Source: an uncultured Acidimicrobiales bacterium
GTDB lineage: Bacteria > Actinomycetota > Acidimicrobiia > Acidimicrobiales > CADCSY01
Length of the DNA: 39,375 nt
Direction: 5' to 3'
Assembly: GCA_902805555.1 (NCBI GenBank)
Contig: CADCSY010000126.1
Coordinates: 1 to 39,375, forward strand
Both the position numbers and the translations under genes were made by a program. This document shows positions 24,457 to 33,689 of the stretch, one piece after another (positions within the stretch are counted from its first letter, which is position 1; every line of letters begins with the position of its first letter). The notes under the pieces were generated by a model. It saw nothing but the letters and a program-made list of their open reading frames with translations. It searched no databases and was not told the DNA's origin.

Positions 24457-26268
24457 GTGCGGGTGGGCGCCGACACCGGCGGGACGTTCACCGACGTCGT
24501 CGGGGAGGACGGCACCATCGCCAAGGTGCCATCGACCCCGGACGACCCTGGCACGGCGGTGCGCCTCGGGGTGGCGGCCCTCGGGGGGGCGGGCGCCGAC
24601 GTGCTGGCCCACGGCACCACCGTGGCCACGAACGCCCTCCTGGAGCGGCGGGGAGCGGTGGTGACGCTGGTGACGACGCGTGGCTTCGCCGACGTCGTCG
24701 AGATCGGCCGCCAGGACCGGCCGTCGCTCTACGACCAGTCCGCCGACCGTCCGACCCCGCTCGTCGACCGGGAGCGCCGACTCGAGGCCGGCGGCCGTCT
24801 CGCCGCCGACGGCACCGAGCTCGAGGCACTGGACCCGTCGACCGTCCCGCTCCTGCCCCCCGACACCGAGGCCGTGGCCGTGTGCCTGCTGCACGCCGAC
24901 CTCGAGCCCGGCCACGAGCAGCTCGTGGCCGAGGTGCTGCGGGCGAGGGGCCACGACGTGAGCGCCAGCCACGAGGTGAGCCCCGAGTACCGGGAGTACG
25001 AGCGCACGAGCACGACCGTGGTGAACGCCTACCTGCGGCCCCGCTGCCGCACCTACCTGCGTGGCCTGGCCGGGGTCGCCGACGAGGTGCTCGTGCTGAC
25101 GTCGGCCGGCGGGCTCGTCCCTGCCGTCGAGGCGGCCGAGCTCCCGGCGACGCTCCTGCTGTCGGGGCCGGCCGGCGGGGTGCGGGCAGGTGCGGCGGCT
25201 GCCGTCGCCTGCGGCTGGCCCGACGCGCTCACCTTCGACATGGGTGGGACGAGCACCGACGTCTGCCTCGTCCGAGACGGGGGTCCCGAGCCCGCGGCCG
25301 AGCGGACCGCTGCCGGCCTCCCGGTCCGGCTGCCGTCGCTCGGCATCCACACCATCGGGGCCGGCGGTGGGTCGGTCGCGGTGATCGACCCCGGGGGCGC
25401 GCTGCAGGTCGGACCTCGCTCCGCCGGGGCCGTGCCCGGGCCCGCGTGCTACGGCCACGGGGGGAGCGAGCCCACGGTCACAGACGCCGACCTCGTCCTC
25501 GGGCGCATCCCCGGTGGGGCGCCGCTCCCCGGCCTCGGGGAGCTCGACGTCAGCGCCGCACGGGCTGCGCTCGAGCGCGCCCGGGTCGACGCCGAGGGCG
25601 TGGTGGCCGTCGTCGACGCCGAGATGGAGCGGGCCCTGCGGGCCGTGTCGGTGGCGCGCGGCGTCGACCCCAGGGGGCTGGCGCTCGTCGCCTTCGGCGG
25701 TGCCGGGCCCCTGCACGCCTGCGCGCTGGCCGAGGCGCTGGAGATGCCGGTCGTGATCATCCCCCCCAGGGCCGGCGTCCTCTCCGCCGTCGGGCTGCTC
25801 TGCTCGCCGGTGCAGCGGGACCTCGTGCGGTCCTGGCCGTCACCGGGTGATGCCGCAGGGCTGGACGAGGCGCTGGCCACGCTGGCAGGTGAGGCGGTGG
25901 GTGCCCTCGGCCGGGCGGGGGTGGTCGCGGGGACCGGCGGGACCACGGTCACCACCGCCGTCGACTGCCGGTACCGGGGCCAGAGCCACGAGCTCACCGT
26001 CTCCTCGCTGGAGGTCTTCGCGCAGGAGCACCTTCGGCGCAACGGCTACGAGCGGCCCGGCGCACTGGTCGAGGTCGTCGCCATCCGGGCCCGGGCGAGC
26101 GTCGCGGCGCCGCTCGACGTGACCGACCTGCCCCCGCCTCCGGCTCGCGCCCCAGCGGTCGGCCCCGCAGTCGTGGCGGAGCCCGACTGCACCATCTGGG
26201 TTGCCGACGGGTGGCGCGCCGATCCCGGCCCGACCGGGGCGCTGCTGCTCACGCGGGTGCCCGGGTGA
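24457..26268 (+). CDS. Hydantoinase/oxoprolinase family protein, A subunit (HyuA-like)
   Basis: This is the ATP-binding A subunit of an N-methylhydantoinase, 5-oxoprolinase or acetophenone carboxylase-like enzyme. The 603-residue chain begins with the actin-like phosphate loop GADTGGTFTDVV, contains HGTTVATNALLERRGA, a second phosphate loop FDMGGTSTDVC, and SLGIHTIGAGGGSVAV, all standard for HyuA. The substrate cannot be told from sequence. The GTG start follows TAGGTT (24445-24450) by 6 nt; this box includes the stop of the RNase H gene. Its stop overlaps the B-subunit start (GTGA). Confidence 0.92.
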   Translation: MRVGADTGGTFTDVVGEDGTIAKVPSTPDDPGTAVRLGVAALGGAGADVLAHGTTVATNALLERRGAVVTLVTTRGFADVVEIGRQDRPSLYDQSADRPTPLVDRERRLEAGGRLAADGTELEALDPSTVPLLPPDTEAVAVCLLHADLEPGHEQLVAEVLRARGHDVSASHEVSPEYREYERTSTTVVNAYLRPRCRTYLRGLAGVADEVLVLTSAGGLVPAVEAAELPATLLLSGPAGGVRAGAAAAVACGWPDALTFDMGGTSTDVCLVRDGGPEPAAERTAAGLPVRLPSLGIHTIGAGGGSVAVIDPGGALQVGPRSAGAVPGPACYGHGGSEPTVTDADLVLGRIPGGAPLPGLGELDVSAARAALERARVDAEGVVAVVDAEMERALRAVSVARGVDPRGLALVAFGGAGPLHACALAEALEMPVVIIPPRAGVLSAVGLLCSPVQRDLVRSWPSPGDAAGLDEALATLAGEAVGALGRAGVVAGTGGTTVTTAVDCRYRGQSHELTVSSLEVFAQEHLRRNGYERPGALVEVVAIRARASVAAPLDVTDLPPPPARAPAVGPAVVAEPDCTIWVADGWRADPGPTGALLLTRVPG

Positions 26269-27800
26269 CGCTCGGACCAGCCGACCTGCAGATCCTCATC
26301 TCCCGCCTGACGGGGGTGGCCGAGGAGATGGGCGAGGTGCTGCGGCGAGGCGCCTCCAGCCCGAACATCAAGGAGCGGGCCGACTGCTCCGCCGCGCTGT
26401 TCACCCCCGCCGGGGAGCTCGTCGTCCAGGCCGAGCACATCCCCGTCCACCTCGGCTCGATGCCGGCCTCGGTGCGGGCCGCCATCGACGCCTTCGGTCA
26501 CGACGGCGTCCGACCAGGCGAGCAGATCGTGCTGAACGACCCGTACGCCGGGGGAACCCACCTCAACGACATCACCCTCGTCGCGCCGTGCCATGCCGAC
26601 GGCCGCCTGGTCGGCTGGGCCGCCAACCGGGCGCACCACGCCGACCTCGGCGGGATGGTGCCCGGGTCGATCCCGCCGGAGGCGACCGAGATCCAACAGG
26701 AGGGCCTCCGGATCCCGCCGGTGCGCCTCACGCCCGACGTGGCCGCCATGATCGTGGCCTCGTCCCGGACGCCCGAGGAGCGCAGGGGCGACCTCGACGC
26801 GCAGCTGGGTGCGAACGCCCTCGGGGTCGCGCGCCTGGCGACGATGGCGGAGGCCCCGCTCGAGGAGGTCCTCGCGTACGGGGAGCGCCGGATGCGAGCC
26901 GCCCTCGCCGACCTGCCCGACGGGACGTGGTCGTTCGCCGACGTCCTCGACTCGTTTGGTCCCGAGGCGCACCAGCAGCACCCCGTCGACGTGGTGGTGG
27001 CGGTGACGGTGGCAGGCGACGAGGTCACGTTCGACTTCACCGGGACGGCCCTCCAGCAGGCCGGCAACGTGAACGCCGTCGAGGCCGTGACAGTGAGCGC
27101 CGTGGCCTTCGCGCTCCGATCGGCGACCGACCCGACGATCCCGGCCAACGGCGGTGCGATGCGCCCGGTCCGGGTGGTGGCACCGCCTGGGACGGTCGTC
27201 GCCGCCCGCTTCCCGGCCGCGGTCGGCGCCGGCAACGTCGAGGTGAGCCAGCGGGTGGCCGACGTCTGCCTGGGCGCCCTGGCGGCCGTGGCTCCGGGCA
27301 TGGTCGGCGCGGCCGGGCAGGGGACGATGAACAACGTCCTGATCGGAGGCGACGGGTGGGTGTACTACGAGACCGTGGGCGGCGGCCAGGGCGGCCGGCC
27401 CAGCGGCGCGGGGCAGTCGGGCATCCACACCTCCATGACCAACACGAGGAACACACCCGTCGAGGCCTTCGAGCGGGCGTTCCCCATGCGCGTCGTGCGC
27501 TACGGCCTGCGGCGGGGGAGCGGGGGCGCAGGCACGCACCCGGGCGGCGAGGGGATCGAACGGGACCTGCTCGTGCTCGAGGACGTGACGGTCTCGCTGA
27601 TCACCGAGCGCCGGGTGTCGCAGCCCCGGGGCCTGGGCGGCGGCGGGCCGGGGAGCGTGGGGGAGCAGTGGCTCCTGCGGGGAGGCGACGAGGCCGGGGC
27701 GGAGCGCCTCCGCGACAAGTGCACGATCCGCCTCCGGGCGGGTGACGTCCTGCGGATGCTGACGCCCGGCGGCGGAGGATGGGAGCCGGCGACCGGATGA
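26265..27800 (+). CDS. Hydantoinase/oxoprolinase family protein, B subunit (HyuB-like)
   Basis: The 511-residue B subunit pairs with the A subunit above. Family motifs are SSPNIKERADCSAALF, HIPVHLGSMPASVRA, NDPYAGGTHLNDITLV, NRAHHADLGGMVPGS (likely metal ligands), and AGQGTMNN followed by the YYETVGGGQGGRP segment. GTG start overlaps the A-subunit stop by 4 nt. The two subunits together would open a cyclic amide or carboxylate substrate using ATP. Its own stop overlaps the start of the OmpA-domain gene. Confidence 0.93.
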   Translation: MTLGPADLQILISRLTGVAEEMGEVLRRGASSPNIKERADCSAALFTPAGELVVQAEHIPVHLGSMPASVRAAIDAFGHDGVRPGEQIVLNDPYAGGTHLNDITLVAPCHADGRLVGWAANRAHHADLGGMVPGSIPPEATEIQQEGLRIPPVRLTPDVAAMIVASSRTPEERRGDLDAQLGANALGVARLATMAEAPLEEVLAYGERRMRAALADLPDGTWSFADVLDSFGPEAHQQHPVDVVVAVTVAGDEVTFDFTGTALQQAGNVNAVEAVTVSAVAFALRSATDPTIPANGGAMRPVRVVAPPGTVVAARFPAAVGAGNVEVSQRVADVCLGALAAVAPGMVGAAGQGTMNNVLIGGDGWVYYETVGGGQGGRPSGAGQSGIHTSMTNTRNTPVEAFERAFPMRVVRYGLRRGSGGAGTHPGGEGIERDLLVLEDVTVSLITERRVSQPRGLGGGGPGSVGEQWLLRGGDEAGAERLRDKCTIRLRAGDVLRMLTPGGGGWEPATG

Positions 27801-28720
27801 GGTCGGGCTGGAGGAGGACCAGCTCGGCCACGGTCATCGCCTCCGACGCCGCGCGCCGGACGTGGTGGGTCATGGCGGACATCTCGGTGACGTCCCACCG
27901 AGGTGCCTGCACGAGCGTCTTCGCCGGACGTCCGGGGGGGCACGCGGACCGTTCGCGTTCGCAGGCGGTGGGTGCCCACACGCCCAGGCGCAGACCGAGG
28001 TGGACGGCGGAGCAGATCGCCCGGCTCGTCCTGGTGCCGCTGGCCGTGTCCTTCGTCCTCCTGCTCCTCTTCAGGCCTGACGGGGATGATCCCGACACCA
28101 GGGGGGTGGGGGCGAGCGACACCACCGCCCCCGAGGTCTCCGAGCCCTCCGGTCAGACGGGGCCGAGCGAGCCGGAGGTGCCTGACCTGCCCCCGGCGGA
28201 CCTCGGGGCGCCGCCGGCTGCGCTGAGGGCGATCCTCGGCGACGGCCGGCTCGTCCTCGCGGGGTCGGCACCCGACCAGGGCGTGGTTGCAGCCTTCGTC
28301 CGAAGGCTCGAGCCGGTGTTCGGGCCGGGCAGCGTGACGGTCCAGGTCGCCCAGGACGATCGCGTCACCGGGGAGACGCTGGAGATCGACCTGGCCCGGA
28401 GCCTCCCGTCCCCGCCGGACGACGCCAGCGTCGAGTCGCTCCTCCAGACCAGCACGACGGTCCTCGAGGGGCTGCCCGAGGTGACGCTCGTGCTGACCGG
28501 GCACACCGACGACGTCGGGACGGCGGACACGAACCTCGCTCTCTCCGTCGCGCAGGCCCAGGTCGTGGCGAACCTCCTCGCCGATCGGGGTGTCCCCCGC
28601 GACCGGATCGAGGTGGCGGGCGCCGGGGAGACCCAGCCCGTCGCCCCGAACGACACGCCCGAGGGCAGGCAGGCGAACCAGCGGGTCGACTCGTCCTTCG
28701 TGGGTGTCCGCCACGGCTGA
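27797..28720 (+). CDS. Single-pass membrane protein with OmpA-like peptidoglycan-binding domain
   Basis: The 307-residue product has a basic cytoplasmic N-terminus, one transmembrane helix (LVLVPLAVSFVLLLLF, around residues 78-93), an acidic Ser/Pro/Thr-rich linker, a BON-like or degenerate middle segment (ALRAILGDGRLVLAGSAPDQ), and a C-terminal OmpA domain with LTGHTDDVGTADTNLALSVA and VAGAGETQPVAPNDTPEGR. It probably anchors at the membrane and binds peptidoglycan outside. The ATG chosen overlaps the hyuB stop (ATGA); later ATG/GTG starts at 27872 and about 27968 are possible because the first 60 residues are poorly constrained. Confidence 0.75.
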   Translation: MRSGWRRTSSATVIASDAARRTWWVMADISVTSHRGACTSVFAGRPGGHADRSRSQAVGAHTPRRRPRWTAEQIARLVLVPLAVSFVLLLLFRPDGDDPDTRGVGASDTTAPEVSEPSGQTGPSEPEVPDLPPADLGAPPAALRAILGDGRLVLAGSAPDQGVVAAFVRRLEPVFGPGSVTVQVAQDDRVTGETLEIDLARSLPSPPDDASVESLLQTSTTVLEGLPEVTLVLTGHTDDVGTADTNLALSVAQAQVVANLLADRGVPRDRIEVAGAGETQPVAPNDTPEGRQANQRVDSSFVGVRHG

Positions 28721-29044
28721 CGTACCGCCTCCGGGGCCCCGGCACCGGCGACGTCATCTGCCCGTCACCCGCACGCCACCCGGGGTGCATCCACTACCCC
28801 CCGTCCCGTTACCTGCACGGAACGGCGTGACACATGTCACTACGCTTCGTCGTGCCTGTGTGTTACAGCAGGGTGAGTCGAGACGCTCGCTCCCGGGAGC
28901 CCGAGGTCGGGAGGTTCCCCTCCAGATCGGGTGTTCTCGGGTCGAAGTACAACCCGGGGCGCCAGGGCCCCACGTCCCGGTGTCGAGCCTCCGGGGGTTT
29001 CCTCTCGGAGAGCGAGCGTCGGCGGGGTGGTGGAGCTGGGCGGG
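28721..29044 (+). promoter_or_regulatory. Long leader of the glycan locus with two palindromes
   Basis: No gene is supported in this 324-nt stretch. CCGGGGCCCCGG (28731-28742) may help terminate the OmpA gene. GTGACACATGTCAC (28827-28840) is a 6+2+6 inverted repeat directly followed by TACGCT (28841-28846), a possible -10 box, so it could be an operator over the promoter. Transcription from there would give a leader of about 190 nt containing GCTCCCGGGAGC (28889-28900) and several short hairpins. I compared it by eye with c-di-GMP and c-di-AMP riboswitch cores and saw no convincing match. Confidence 0.4.
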
Positions 29045-31555
29045 ATGAGGGTCGAGAGCGCGGCACCCAGCTCGGTGCTCGCCGTCGACCCCCGGCGGCG
29101 CCAGGAGCGCCGGGAGACGTCCCGCGTCACGGTGGACGGCAAGCAGCTCCGCCGGGGAGGGCAGCGCTTCGCCATGCGGGGGGCCACCTACGGCACGTTC
29201 TCCCCGAGGGCCGACGGCGCCCGGTACCCGGCCCGGCCGCACATGGAGCTCGACTTCGCCAGCATGCAAGAGCACGGGTTCAACGTCGTCCGGACCTACA
29301 CCGAGCCCGCCCCCGACGTGCTCCAGTGCGCGACCGACCAGGGGCTCGGCGTCCTCGCCGGTGTCTTCTACGAGGACTGGCGCTACCTCATCGGCGGCTC
29401 CCGCCGGCAGCAGCGAGCGGTCGCCGCTGAGGCGAGGGCGGCGGTGAGGGGTGCGGCGCGCAGGCTGGCGGGCACCGCCGACGTCGTCGGCCTCGTCGTC
29501 GGCAACGAGGTCCCGGCCGATGTCATCCGTTGGTTGGGCAGGGACCGGGTCAGCTCGGTGATCGAGGAGCTGGTCGACGTCGCCCACGACGAGGACCCAG
29601 AGCTGCTGGTCACCTACGCGAACTATCCCACGGCCGAGTACCTCTCGCTCGAGGCGCTCGACTTCCTCACCTTCAACGTCTTCCTCGAGGACCAGCAGGA
29701 CTACCGGCGCTACCTGACCCGCCTGCAGCACCTCGCGGGGGACCGGCCGCTCGTGCTCGGCGAGATCGGCGTGCACGCCGACGCTGGTCCGGACGGGGAG
29801 CGGCGCCAGGCCGAGGTGCTCGACTGGCAGCTCGAGACGGCGCTCGAGCGGGGGGTCGCGGGGACCTGCGTCTTCTCGTGGACCGACGAGTGGTGGGTCG
29901 GCGACCAGGCGGTGGAGGGCTGGCACTTCGGCCTGACCGATGCCGAGCGCCGCCCCCGTGCCGCGCTCGAGGTGGCGGAGCGCTGGAACAGCCGGTCGGT
30001 GGCCGACCTCCCCGTCGCCTGGCCTTCGATCAGCGTCGTCGTGTGCGCCTACCAGGCGGAGGCGACGCTCGACGAGTGCCTGGCACACACGTGCGCGCTC
30101 ACCTACCCCGACCTCGAGGTCGTCGTCGTCGACGACGGCTCCACCGACGCCACGGCGGCCATCGCCGAGCGGTACCCCGACGTACGACTCGTGCGCATCG
30201 ACCACGCGGGTCTCGCCTTCGCCAGGAACGCCGGCCTGGACAGCGCCACGGGCGAGCTCGTCGCGTACCTGGACAGCGACGCCTACCCGAGCCCGGAGTG
30301 GCCCTACTACCTGGCGCTCGGGATGGACGGGGCCACGATCGTGGGCGTCGGCGGCCCCAACCTGCCGCCCCCCGGCGACGCGGCGACCGCCCAGGCGGTG
30401 GCCCGAGCTCCGGGCGGCCCTGTCCACGTGCTCCTCGCCGACGACCGGGCCGAGCACGTCCCGGGGTGCAACATGGCGTTCTGGCGGGACACCCTCATCG
30501 AGGTCGGTGGCTTCGACCCGATCTACACCGCAGCCGGTGACGACGTCGACCTGTGCTGGAAGGTGCTCGACCGGGGCCATGACATCGGCTTCCACCCTGC
30601 TGCACTGGTCTGGCACCATCGCCGGTCGGGCGTGGGTGCGTACCTCCGCCAGCAGCGCGGCTACGGGCGGAGCGAGGCGCTGGTCGAGGCCCGCCACCCC
30701 AACCGCTTCACCGCGACCGGGGCGGCCCGCTGGCGCGGCGTCATCTACGACTCCTTCGCCGCACCCACGGTCCGCCAGCGGATCTACCGGGGTGCCTTCG
30801 GCACGGCGCTGTTCCAGTCCGTCTACCGCGGCGGGGGCCACATCCTCGACCTCGTGCACCAGGTCGGCGTCCCCCTCGCGCTGCTCCTCCTGCTGACCGC
30901 GCCGCTGGGGCTGCTCGAAGGGGTCCTCGTCGCGCCGGCCGCCGCCGCCGCCGCCTTCCTCGCCGGCCTCCTGCTCTTCGACGCCATGGGCGCGCCACCC
31001 CGCCCTCCCGCCACCACAGGGGGCGTGCGCTGGCGGCTGACCATCGCCTCGCTGCACCAGCTCCAGCCGCTCGCCCGGCTCTGGGGGCGCCTCTCCTTCC
31101 GCAGCGCTGCTCGTCGGGAGGTGCGACCAGCAGCGGCGCTGCCGCCCCTCGTCCGCACCGCCAGCGGCGGCACGCGCCTCCTGGCGCAGGACCGGCCCCG
31201 TGAGGACCTCGTGGCCACGGTGCTCGACCACCTGCGCGCCGCCGGTGTGCGGGTCCTGACGCCATCGGGGTGGGAGGCCTACGACGCCCGCCTGGTCGGG
31301 TCGACGTTCGTCTTCGGGGAGCTGGTCACCAGCAGCGCTCCCACCGGCTGGGTGCAGCTGCGGGTGCGGCCAAGACTGCGGGCGCTGCCCCTCGCCACGC
31401 TGGCCGTGGTGGTGGTCGCAGCACTCCTCGCGCATCCGGGCGCAGCTGCCGTCATCGGGCTGCTCGGCGCCGGTGAGCTCGTCCGCGGGATCCTGCGGTC
31501 GAGGGCCTTCCTCGACGGCGGGCTGCCGAAGGACGAGCGAAGGGAGACCTCGTGA
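29045..31555 (+). CDS. Membrane glycosidase-glycosyltransferase (GT2) fusion
   Basis: The 836-residue protein joins two enzymes. Residues about 30-320 look like a TIM-barrel glycosidase (GH2/GH5-like clan): E155 in VVGNEVP is the likely acid/base and E240 in LGEIGVHAD the likely nucleophile; FSWTDEWWVG follows. Residues about 335-600 are a GT2 domain with SVVVCAYQAEAT, VVDDGSTD (D363/D364), LDSDAYPS (D410-D412) and GDDVDLCWKV. Hydrophobic segments near 613-650 and 775-815 anchor it. The ATG is chosen for GGAG and GGG stretches just upstream; GTGs 24 nt earlier are alternatives. It heads the glycan locus. Confidence 0.85.
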   Translation: MRVESAAPSSVLAVDPRRRQERRETSRVTVDGKQLRRGGQRFAMRGATYGTFSPRADGARYPARPHMELDFASMQEHGFNVVRTYTEPAPDVLQCATDQGLGVLAGVFYEDWRYLIGGSRRQQRAVAAEARAAVRGAARRLAGTADVVGLVVGNEVPADVIRWLGRDRVSSVIEELVDVAHDEDPELLVTYANYPTAEYLSLEALDFLTFNVFLEDQQDYRRYLTRLQHLAGDRPLVLGEIGVHADAGPDGERRQAEVLDWQLETALERGVAGTCVFSWTDEWWVGDQAVEGWHFGLTDAERRPRAALEVAERWNSRSVADLPVAWPSISVVVCAYQAEATLDECLAHTCALTYPDLEVVVVDDGSTDATAAIAERYPDVRLVRIDHAGLAFARNAGLDSATGELVAYLDSDAYPSPEWPYYLALGMDGATIVGVGGPNLPPPGDAATAQAVARAPGGPVHVLLADDRAEHVPGCNMAFWRDTLIEVGGFDPIYTAAGDDVDLCWKVLDRGHDIGFHPAALVWHHRRSGVGAYLRQQRGYGRSEALVEARHPNRFTATGAARWRGVIYDSFAAPTVRQRIYRGAFGTALFQSVYRGGGHILDLVHQVGVPLALLLLLTAPLGLLEGVLVAPAAAAAAFLAGLLLFDAMGAPPRPPATTGGVRWRLTIASLHQLQPLARLWGRLSFRSAARREVRPAAALPPLVRTASGGTRLLAQDRPREDLVATVLDHLRAAGVRVLTPSGWEAYDARLVGSTFVFGELVTSSAPTGWVQLRVRPRLRALPLATLAVVVVAALLAHPGAAAVIGLLGAGELVRGILRSRAFLDGGLPKDERRETS

Positions 31556-31604
31556 GCGGGCTTTCCGGGGCTCCGACCTCGTCGCGCGAGACGGGGTGCC
31601 GTCG

Positions 31605-33689
31605 ATGACGACCTACACGCTCCTCCTCGTCGCCAACGGCCTCGCCCTCCTCGTCGCGGCCGCCATCACCGCTCGCTCCGCCGTCCGCCGGCGGGGGGGA
31701 GGGGGCCGATCGGGGTCGACCACACCCGGCGCCGTACCGCAAGTCCCGGGCGCGAGGCGCAGCGTGTCGAGCATCGAGCGCAGTGCGGAGGGGGTCGGTG
31801 CCCCCGCCCCGGACGACCCGGGCAACGCCCCACCCCCGTCACCCGGTTGGCGGCCCAAGGGCGCCATGTGGCGCTCGTGGGCCCTGCTCCCGCGGGCGCT
31901 GGGCTACCTGCGGCCGTACCGCGGCTCGGTGCTCGTCGCCATCCTCCTGACCGTCGTCCTGGCCGTGGCGGCGTTGGCGGAGCCCTGGCCGTTCGCGCTG
32001 ATCGTCGACGGCGTCCTCAGCAGGCGCGACCCCCCGGGCTGGCTCGGGTCGCTGGTCGGCTCGGGCGCCACCGAGCTCATCCTCTTCGCCGTCGGGGCCA
32101 GCCTCACGCTCACCCTCGTCTCGGGCGGGTTCACCATCCTCAACGAGTACGTGACCACCCGGGTCAACGAGAAGATGGTGCTCGACCTGCGCAGTGAGAT
32201 GTTCCAGCACGCCCAGCGCCTGTCGCTCGCCTACCACGACGATGCCAGGACCGGCATCCTCATGTACCAGATCAACAACCAGGCCGACGCCGTGGGGGCG
32301 ATCGTCGTCGCCCTCCCGCCGCTGCTGCAGAGCCTGCTCACCCTCGTCGGCATGGTCTGGATCATGGTGCACATCGACGGCCAGCTGGCGCTGCTCGCCA
32401 TGACCGTCGTCCCGCTCATCTGGTACGGCACGCACTTCTACGGCAACCACATCGAGCCGGAGCTGTACCGGGTCCGTGGGCTGGAGGGCCGCAACCTCTC
32501 GATCGTCCACGAGGCGATGGCGATGCTCCGGGTGATCGTGGCGTTCGGGCGCGAGGACCACGAGTACTCGAGGTTCCGCAAGCAGGGTGAGGAGACGGTC
32601 GACGCCCGGGTCAAGCTCACGGTCCGCCAGACCGGCTTCACGCTCGTCGTCAGCTTCATCACCGCCATCGGGTACGCAGCCGTGCTCGGCGTCGGCGCCC
32701 ACAAGGTGCTCAACGGGGACATCTCCGGTGGCCAGCTGGTCGTCGTCCTCTCCTACGTGACGCAGGTGTACGCACCTCTCGAGCTGCTCACGAGCTCTCT
32801 CGCACGGTTCCAGGAGAACTTCATCAACCTGCGGCACTCGTTCGACCTCCTCGACACCGACGCGGAGGTGGAGGAGGCACCTGACGCGGTCCCGCTCGAG
32901 GGGGTCCGCTCCGGCATCCGGGTCGAGGACGTGTCGTTCAGCTACCGCACCCGGACCGACACCTTGAAGGGGATCAGCTTCGAGGTGCCAGCAGGCCATG
33001 CGGTGGCCCTGGTCGGACCCACGGGGGCGGGCAAGTCGACGCTGGCGAGCATGCTGCCGAGGTTCTACGACCCGGCCGGCGGGCGGGTGTGCATCGACGG
33101 CCATGACATCCGCGACCTGACGCTCTCCTCCCTCCGCGCCCAGTTCAGCATCGTCCTGCAGGAGCCCCTGCTGTTCTCCGGGACGATCGCCGAGAACATC
33201 GGCTACGGCCGCCCGGGCGCCACCCAGGCCGAGATCGAGGAGGCGGCGCGAGCAGCGAACGCCCACGACTTCATCCAGGGCCTGCCCGACGGCTACGAGA
33301 CCGAGCTGGGGGAGCGGGGCGCCAAGATCTCTGGTGGCGAGCGCCAGCGCGTCGCCGTCGCCCGGGCGTTCCTGCGTGACGCACCGGTCCTCATCCTCGA
33401 CGAGCCGACGTCGTCCATCGACTCGAAGACCGAGACGGTGATCCTCGACGCCCTCGAACGGCTCATGGAGGGGCGGACCACGATCATGATCGCCCACCGC
33501 CTGTCCACGGTGCGCGGCGTCGACACGATCCTGGTGCTCGACCACGGGGAGATCGTCCAGCGGGGCTCCCACGAGGAGCTGGTGGAGCAGGAGGGCCTCT
33601 ACCGCCAGCTCTGGGAGGCCCAGACCAGGGTGCGCGGCCCCCGCCGCGCGCTGTCGGAGCGGATGGCGCTGGGAGGTGGGACGACGTGA
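31605..33689 (+). CDS. ABC exporter, fused membrane and ATPase domains
   Basis: The 694-residue half-transporter resembles MsbA-type lipid or glycolipid exporters. An extra N-terminal hydrophobic helix (residues 2-25) and a Pro/Gly-rich linker come first, then a six-helix domain (about 100-400), then the ATPase with GPTGAGKST (Walker A), LQEPLLFSG (Q-loop), ISGGERQRV (signature), VLILDEPTSS (Walker B) and MIAHRLS (H-loop). It would work as a homodimer. The ATG lies 49 nt after the previous stop. Within a glycan cluster it probably exports a lipid-linked product. Stop overlaps the next GTG. Confidence 0.9.
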   Translation: MTTYTLLLVANGLALLVAAAITARSAVRRRGGGGRSGSTTPGAVPQVPGARRSVSSIERSAEGVGAPAPDDPGNAPPPSPGWRPKGAMWRSWALLPRALGYLRPYRGSVLVAILLTVVLAVAALAEPWPFALIVDGVLSRRDPPGWLGSLVGSGATELILFAVGASLTLTLVSGGFTILNEYVTTRVNEKMVLDLRSEMFQHAQRLSLAYHDDARTGILMYQINNQADAVGAIVVALPPLLQSLLTLVGMVWIMVHIDGQLALLAMTVVPLIWYGTHFYGNHIEPELYRVRGLEGRNLSIVHEAMAMLRVIVAFGREDHEYSRFRKQGEETVDARVKLTVRQTGFTLVVSFITAIGYAAVLGVGAHKVLNGDISGGQLVVVLSYVTQVYAPLELLTSSLARFQENFINLRHSFDLLDTDAEVEEAPDAVPLEGVRSGIRVEDVSFSYRTRTDTLKGISFEVPAGHAVALVGPTGAGKSTLASMLPRFYDPAGGRVCIDGHDIRDLTLSSLRAQFSIVLQEPLLFSGTIAENIGYGRPGATQAEIEEAARAANAHDFIQGLPDGYETELGERGAKISGGERQRVAVARAFLRDAPVLILDEPTSSIDSKTETVILDALERLMEGRTTIMIAHRLSTVRGVDTILVLDHGEIVQRGSHEELVEQEGLYRQLWEAQTRVRGPRRALSERMALGGGTT

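Noticed and set aside
23344-25716. A 790-codon minus-strand open frame over RNase H and hyuA
   Set aside because: It runs across two plus-strand genes with intact catalytic motifs and has low-complexity sequence; a codon-bias artefact.
28841-29040. c-di-GMP or c-di-AMP riboswitch in the glycan-locus leader
   Set aside because: Fragments such as GGGTGAGTC recall the c-di-AMP core, but the other conserved blocks are missing by eye; a covariance search would be needed.
28834-29430. A 198-codon plus-strand frame starting at ATG 28834 just after the inverted repeat
   Set aside because: It overlaps the glycosidase-GT2 gene in another frame, its sequence is basic and low-complexity, and no ribosome binding site precedes it.
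28754-31435. An 893-codon open frame on the minus strand opposite the glycosidase-GT2 gene
   Set aside because: It is a shadow of the plus-strand gene in GC-rich DNA. Its composition is Arg/Gly/Pro/Val-rich and no domain is visible, whereas the plus strand shows clear GT2 motifs.
31552-31605. GTG at 31552 overlapping the preceding stop as the start of the ABC exporter
   Set aside because: It is out of frame with the exporter; ATG 31605 is the first suitable in-frame start giving a hydrophobic N-terminal helix.
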